Source: Acetobacter persici JCM 25330 (GTDB lineage: Bacteria > Pseudomonadota > Alphaproteobacteria > Acetobacterales > Acetobacteraceae). From it: a stretch of DNA of 48,015 nt. Positions 43,664-48,015 of the stretch are shown piece by piece. The stretch is taken from the NCBI RefSeq assembly GCF_000613905.1, contig NZ_BAJW01000020.1:1-48015 (forward strand), in the 5' to 3' direction. The stretch's first letter is position 1. Each line of letters begins with the position of its first letter. Made by a program: the position numbers and the translations under genes. Below the pieces are notes generated by a model. It did not search any database, was not told the origin of the DNA, and saw only the letters and a list, made by a program, of their open reading frames with translations.

Positions 43664-46272
43664 TCAGGCAAGAGCCGCGGCGGCGTCCTGACCATTAATG
43701 AGGAGGCCATCACCGTTGGCGGAGACTTTAACATCCTCACCATCATGAATGGACCCCTGCAGCAGCAGTTCTGCCAGCGGGTTCTGCAGGCTGCGCTGGA
43801 TGACCCGTTTGAGCGGGCGGGCACCATACACAGGGTCATACCCCTCATTGGCCAGCCATGCGTGAGCCAGATCATCCAGACTGAGGACGATCTTACGATC
43901 TTCCAGCAGCTTTTGCAGACGGCGGATCTGGATATCCACAATTTTGGTCATGTCTGCTTTCTGCAGGCGAGAGAACAGAATGATTTCATCCAGACGGTTC
44001 AGGAATTCCGGACGGAAATGGTCCCGCACCACCTTCATCACCTGTGCCTGCACCATGTCGGTCGATTCACCGTCCGGCTGGTGGGCCAGAACATCGGAGC
44101 CGAGGTTGCTGGTCAGCACAATAATGGTGTTGCGGAAGTCCACCGTGCGGCCCTGACCATCCGTCAGGCGGCCATCATCCAGCACCTGAAGAAGAATGTT
44201 GAAGACATCTTCATGCGCTTTTTCAACTTCATCAAACAGGATGACCTGATAGGGCCGACGCCGCACGGCTTCTGTCAGCACACCGCCTTCTTCATACCCG
44301 ACATAACCCGGAGGGGCACCAATGAGGCGGGCCACTGCGTGTTTCTCCATGAATTCACTCATGTCGATCCGCAGCAGAGCCTTTTCATCATCAAACAGGA
44401 AGCGCGCCAGAGCCTTGGTCAGCTCGGTTTTACCCACACCCGTCGGGCCGAGGAACAGGAAGGAGCCAATCGGGCGATTGGGGTCCTGCAATCCGGCACG
44501 CGCCCGGCGCACGGCGTTGGAGACAGCTTTAAGCGCCTGCTCCTGACCGACCACGGATTTACGCAGATCATCTTCCATGCGCAGCAGTTTGGCGCGTTCA
44601 CCTTCCAGCATACGGTCCACCGGCACACCCGTCCAGCGGGAGACAATGGAGCCACGTCCTGATCCGTCACGGCTTCTGACACGAGGCCGCTTTTGCCTGC
44701 GTCAGACTGGGATTTCTGCGTTTCCTCTTCAATCTGCGCCTGAAGGTTGGGAATGACGCCATACATCAGTTCAGAGGCTTTGCCGAGGTCGCCTTTACGC
44801 TGAGCCACTTCCACTTCGGACTTTGCCTGATCAAGCTGTTCCTGAAGCTTCTGCACAGCGTTCACACGGTCTTTTTCCGCGTGCCAGGCCGCACTCATGG
44901 CGTCAGATTTTTCTTCCAGATCGGCCAGTTCCGCTTCCACGGCTTCCAGACGATCTTTGCTGGCGCTGTCATTTTCCTTGCGCAGGGCTTCACGCTCAAT
45001 TTTGAGCTGAATGACGCGACGGTCGAGTTCGTCCAGCTCTTCCGGCTTGCTGTCAATCTGCATGCGCAGGCGGCTGGAAGCCTCGTCAATCAGATCAATC
45101 GCTTTATCCGGCAGGAAGCGGTCCGTGATGTAACGGTTGGACAGGGTGGCAGCGGAGACCAGCGCGCCGTCCGTAATCCGGATGCCGTGGTGCAGCTCAT
45201 ATTTTTCCTTGATGCCGCGCAGGATGGAGATGGTATCCGCAACCGAGGGTTCCCCCACAAAGACCGGCTGGAAGCGGCGGGCAAGGGCTGCATCCTTTTC
45301 GATATATTTGCGGTATTCATCCAGCGTGGTGGCGCCTATGCAGTGCAGGGTGCCGCGGGCCAGTTCCGGCTTGATAAGGTTGGAGGCATCCATTGCCCCA
45401 TCCGTGCGGCCCGCGCCAACCAGCGTATGCATTTCATCAATAAAGAGAATGACCTGCCCTTCGGCCGATTCAATTTCTTTCAGAACAGCTTTCAGGCGTT
45501 CTTCAAACTCACCGCGATATTTGGCACCAGCCACCAGTGCGCCCATGTCGAGCGAGAGCAGCTTTTTGTTCTTGAGTGCTTCCGGCACGTCCCCGTTCAC
45601 GATGCGCTGGGCCAGACCTTCCACAATGGCGGTCTTACCCACGCCGGGCTCACCAATCAGCACCGGATTGTTCTTGCTGCGGCGGGCGAGAACCTGAATG
45701 GCGCGGCGGATTTCCTCATCACGGCCAATCACGGGGTCCAACTTGCCAGCTAGTGCTACTTCCGTCACGTCACGGGCATATTTCTTCAGAGCATCAAAAT
45801 TGGCTTCAGCGTTTTCGCTGGTCACGGTGCGTCCTTTGCGGATGGTGGCAATGGCTTTATCCAGAGCGTCCGGCGTGGCGCCGCTCTCTTTTAAAGCACG
45901 CCCGGCAGGGCTGTCAGAGGCGGCAATGGCCACCAGCAGACGGTCCTGCGCCACAAAGGAATCACCGGCTTTTTGGGCCTGCTGCTCGGCAGCATCCAGC
46001 ACACGGACCAGATCGGGTGTGGCGGATGGCTGGCCAGCGCCGCCGCCCTGTACTTTGGGCAGTTTTGCCAGAGCCTGTTCATTTGCCGCTCTTACGGCAT
46101 CGGGGTTGCCCCCGGCTGCGCGGATCAGCGAGGAGGCAGCACCTTCCTCATCATCCAGCATGGCTTTGAGAAGATGTTCCGGTGTGAGCTGCTGATTAAA
46201 ATCGCGGATGGCGATTGTCTGTGCGGCCTGCAGAAAACCGCGAGACCGTTCTGTAAATTTTGCGATATCCAT
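43664..46272 (-). CDS. clpB: ATP-dependent chaperone ClpB (frame break at about 44650)
   Basis: ClpB is a hexameric AAA+ disaggregase that works with DnaK to rescue proteins after heat. The two frames (46272-44419 and 44626-43664) make one protein of about 869 residues, the usual length. Order: N-terminal domain ([13 protein letters not shown]), first AAA+ module ([19 protein letters not shown]), the long middle coiled coil ([21 protein letters not shown] to [10 protein letters not shown]), then the second AAA+ module ([21 protein letters not shown]). The frame breaks after TDQDVA, where one added T (GTGGCTTCCATT) restores [14 protein letters not shown]. It begins with ATG at 46272 and is followed by a terminator and the NUDIX gene. 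A heat-shock promoter was sought in the upstream region but not found with confidence. Confidence 0.93.
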
Positions 46273-46433
46273 AATTTCCCTCTTGTCCCTTCTACTCAGG
46301 CGACTGAAGGCCTTGTCTCCATCCCATTATGGCAATGGCGGCATGGTCTTTTCTCGCAAACAGAGATTGGAAGACCTGTTGCAACAATCAAGAGGGGGTG
46401 ATGCAGGCTGGTATTTTTTGCAGGCGATCAGGC

Positions 46434-46461
46434 AAAAAACGCCTCCGGTGAGGGAGGCGTT
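46434..46461 (-). terminator. Intrinsic terminator after the superoxide dismutase
   Basis: On the reverse strand AACGCCTCC pairs with GGAGGCGTT (46438-46446 with 46453-46461), followed by a T-run at 46434-46439 (A on the forward strand). Confidence 0.85.
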
Positions 46462-46488
46462 CTTTGCGGATCAAACTTGAAAAAAAAC

Positions 46489-47097
46489 TCAGGCAGCGTT
46501 GAGCTGAGCTTCAGCAAATTCGTAGTTTGCCAGCTTGTCCAGATAGTTGGTGATGTAGTCCGGGCGACGGTTGCGGAAGTCCAGATAATAAGCGTGTTCC
46601 CACACATCCAGACCCAGCAGCACCTTGCCCTGGCCTTCAGCCAGCGGGTTGGAGCCGTTGGCGGTTTTGGTCACGGCCAGCTTGCCGTCCTGACCCAGAA
46701 CCAGCCATGCCCAGCCGGAGCCGAACTGCGTGGTGGCGGCCTTCTTGAATTCATCCTTGAAGGCATCAACGCTGCCAAAGTCACCGTTGATTTTTGCGGC
46801 CAGCTTGTCCGGAATGGCGCCACCGTTGGCGGAGAGGTTCTGCCAGAAGAGGATATGGTTCCAGTGCTGCCCTGCGTTGTTGAAAACAGGAGCCTGAGCG
46901 CTGTCCCCCTTAACAGCCAGAATAATTTCGTCGAGGGATTTGCCCTGTAGCGCCGGGTTGGCTTCGACAAAGTTGTTCAGAGCCGTAACATAGGCCTGAT
47001 GGTGTTTGTCATGATGCAGTTCAAGCGTTTCCTGGCACATGCCGCGTGCGGCAAGAGCGTTGTAGGAATAGGGAAGGGCTGGCAGTTCAAAAGCCAT
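46489..47097 (-). CDS. sodB: Superoxide dismutase (Fe/Mn type)
   Basis: The enzyme turns superoxide into oxygen and hydrogen peroxide in the cytoplasm. The 202-residue protein starts MAFELPALPYSYNALA at the ATG at 47097. The metal ligands are in LELHHDKHH, AGQHWNHILFW and GLDVWEHAYYLDF, and the FGSGWAWLVLG block is normal. The Gln next to the second His (AGQHWNH) is the iron-enzyme arrangement, but TANGSNPL near the end is like manganese enzymes, so metal choice is not certain; the gene name is given by overall resemblance. It lies after a terminator, next to clpB, another stress gene on the same strand. Confidence 0.88.
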   Translation of the reverse strand: MAFELPALPYSYNALAARGMCQETLELHHDKHHQAYVTALNNFVEANPALQGKSLDEIILAVKGDSAQAPVFNNAGQHWNHILFWQNLSANGGAIPDKLAAKINGDFGSVDAFKDEFKKAATTQFGSGWAWLVLGQDGKLAVTKTANGSNPLAEGQGKVLLGLDVWEHAYYLDFRNRRPDYITNYLDKLANYEFAEAQLNAA

Positions 47098-47365
47098 GAC
47101 ATACTCCATAAGAAAAAAGCGCGCGGATATGCGCCATAATCCAGAGCTATGAGGCTCCGGCACATGCGTCAAGGGAGGGCGGTGTGACAATCGTGCTTTT
47201 CTGCGGGCCGGTCACACACTCTTGTCCCTGCATGCGGTGTCTTTCTGATTAACGTCTTCTGCCGGAAAAAGATCCCTTGAGGCCTGATCGGGCGTGGCAG
47301 ATTTTTCCATCAGGCCGGGTTACTGCAGATAAAAGGACGGCAGAGAAGATGCAGAGGAAGAGTGT

Positions 47366-48015
47366 GTGAACAGAGAAGAGCAGGGTGAGCAGTCGGCAGG
47401 GCCTTCCAGAACGGAGGGGCTGGAGGGGGCCGTGCGTCAGGCGGACCCTGATCGCGCTTTGTGTGCGCGGTTTTTGCCTGCTTCCGTCCGGGCGGACGTG
47501 ACTGTGTTGCTGGCGTTCCATACAGAACTCACCCGTGCGCTGGCCCCTGCGCGGTCTGCTGCAATAGCCGGACCTATGGCGGGGCTGATCCGCCTCCAGT
47601 GGTGGCGGGATGTGCTGGAGGGGGTGCGTGCTCCGGACCACGCACTGGCTCCGGCGATTTTGTCCGCGCTGGCGCGTGGTGTTTTTCATCGGGAGACGCT
47701 GCTGCGGGTTCTCAGCGCACGGGAGGCAGAACTCAACCCTGAGCCGGAAGTCAGCCCATGGCGGCAAATGATGCGGGACGGCGCAGGTGGTGTGCAACGG
47801 GCGGTGGGTGAGGCGCTTGATGTAAGGGATGAGGCCATACTGACGCGGCTGGAAGCCAGTGGCGCGGCCTACGGTGCAGGCGCCATGCTGCGGCACTGGC
47901 CGCATATCCAGCAGAGCGGGCGGTATTTATTCCCCGGAGAGACGGCGGCTCTGCGGCAGGAGGGCGAGGCGTTTCTGCAAAGCTGTGACGCGGAAACACT
48001 TCCCCCCGCCGGGAG
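47366..48015 (+). CDS. Squalene/phytoene synthase-family protein (cut by window end)
   Basis: From a GTG at 47366, after a GAGGAAG ribosome binding site, an open frame runs for 216 codons to the window end. It begins MNREEQGEQSAG, then has VRQADPDRALCARFLPASVRADVTVLLAFHTELTRA and GLIRLQWWRDVLEGVRAP, then a region ending in AGAMLRHWPHIQQSG. This matches the squalene/phytoene synthase fold, in particular the RLQWWRD block. The alphaproteobacterial branch with this block is close to the complex I assembly factor NDUFAF6 and may not be a terpene enzyme; the usual aspartate-rich prenyl-diphosphate motifs are not visible in the part shown. It is divergent from the superoxide dismutase, with about 268 bases between. 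Confidence 0.7.
   Translation, partial: MNREEQGEQSAGPSRTEGLEGAVRQADPDRALCARFLPASVRADVTVLLAFHTELTRALAPARSAAIAGPMAGLIRLQWWRDVLEGVRAPDHALAPAILSALARGVFHRETLLRVLSAREAELNPEPEVSPWRQMMRDGAGGVQRAVGEALDVRDEAILTRLEASGAAYGAGAMLRHWPHIQQSGRYLFPGETAALRQEGEAFLQSCDAETLPPAG

Noticed and set aside
44881-45753. Forward frame of 290 codons opposite clpB
   Set aside because: It is a shadow of clpB without motifs.
46273-46400. Heat-shock (sigma32-type) promoter before clpB
   Set aside because: I found no spaced pair of motifs close enough to the consensus to report it.
1-48015. CRISPR array or rRNA genes
   Set aside because: No regularly spaced direct repeats and no rRNA-like sequence were seen.

Overview
The window looks like a piece of the chromosome of an acetic acid bacterium, most likely Acetobacter or a close relative (Alphaproteobacteria, Acetobacteraceae). 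The evidence is the dusB-ntrB-ntrC-ntrY-ntrX-hfq-hflX gene order typical of alphaproteobacteria, a fused ispDF gene, an NDUFS4-type complex I accessory subunit, Hint-domain surface proteins, and a moderately GC-rich backbone broken by AT-rich accessory patches. The genus is inferred, not proven.

Layout. Positions 1-5000 hold a decayed prophage end: a tailspike-like gene, a small membrane protein, a structured non-coding stretch and a lysozyme cut off by IS debris (IS5-type and IS3-type remnants). Positions 5.0-10.1 kb are an AT-rich accessory patch: a winged-helix regulator facing two tandem secreted or surface proteins that share a C-terminal Hint module and differ in their N-terminal passengers. 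Positions 10.2-21.4 kb carry gpsA, a divergent pair of secreted hydrolases (S1/P1 nuclease and phospholipase C), a TonB-dependent receptor, a YfdX-family protein, two membrane proteins, the salvage enzymes Upp and Gpt, and tRNA-Pro, the NDUFS4-like gene and tRNA-Arg in a row. Positions 21.6-28.6 kb are a surface-glycan locus: UDP-galactopyranose mutase, a GT2-GT4 fusion, a pyruvyltransferase-family protein, and a convergent GT4-GT2 fusion with the opposite domain order. Positions 28.9-40.6 kb are core genes: ispDF, a probable 8-oxoguanine deaminase, then the dusB-ntr-hfq-hflX run. Positions 40.7-48.0 kb hold an arginase-family enzyme, a ribokinase, a NUDIX hydrolase, clpB, a superoxide dismutase and the start of a squalene/phytoene synthase-family gene cut by the window edge.

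How the genes work together. NtrBC and NtrYX are two sensor/regulator pairs for nitrogen and redox control, followed by the RNA chaperone Hfq and the ribosome-associated GTPase HflX. The glycan locus has the parts to make and decorate a galactofuranose-containing, possibly pyruvylated polysaccharide. The nuclease and phospholipase C are exported and could both release nutrients, including phosphate.

A caution about the sequence itself. At least sixteen places show a clear reading-frame break inside an otherwise conserved protein, including genes that should be essential or important (ispDF, clpB, ntrY, ntrX). Most of these are repaired by adding or removing one base in a short homopolymer. 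This is the pattern of indel errors in the assembly rather than of real gene decay, so split genes here should be read as single genes unless resequencing says otherwise. The prophage and IS genes may be truly broken as well.
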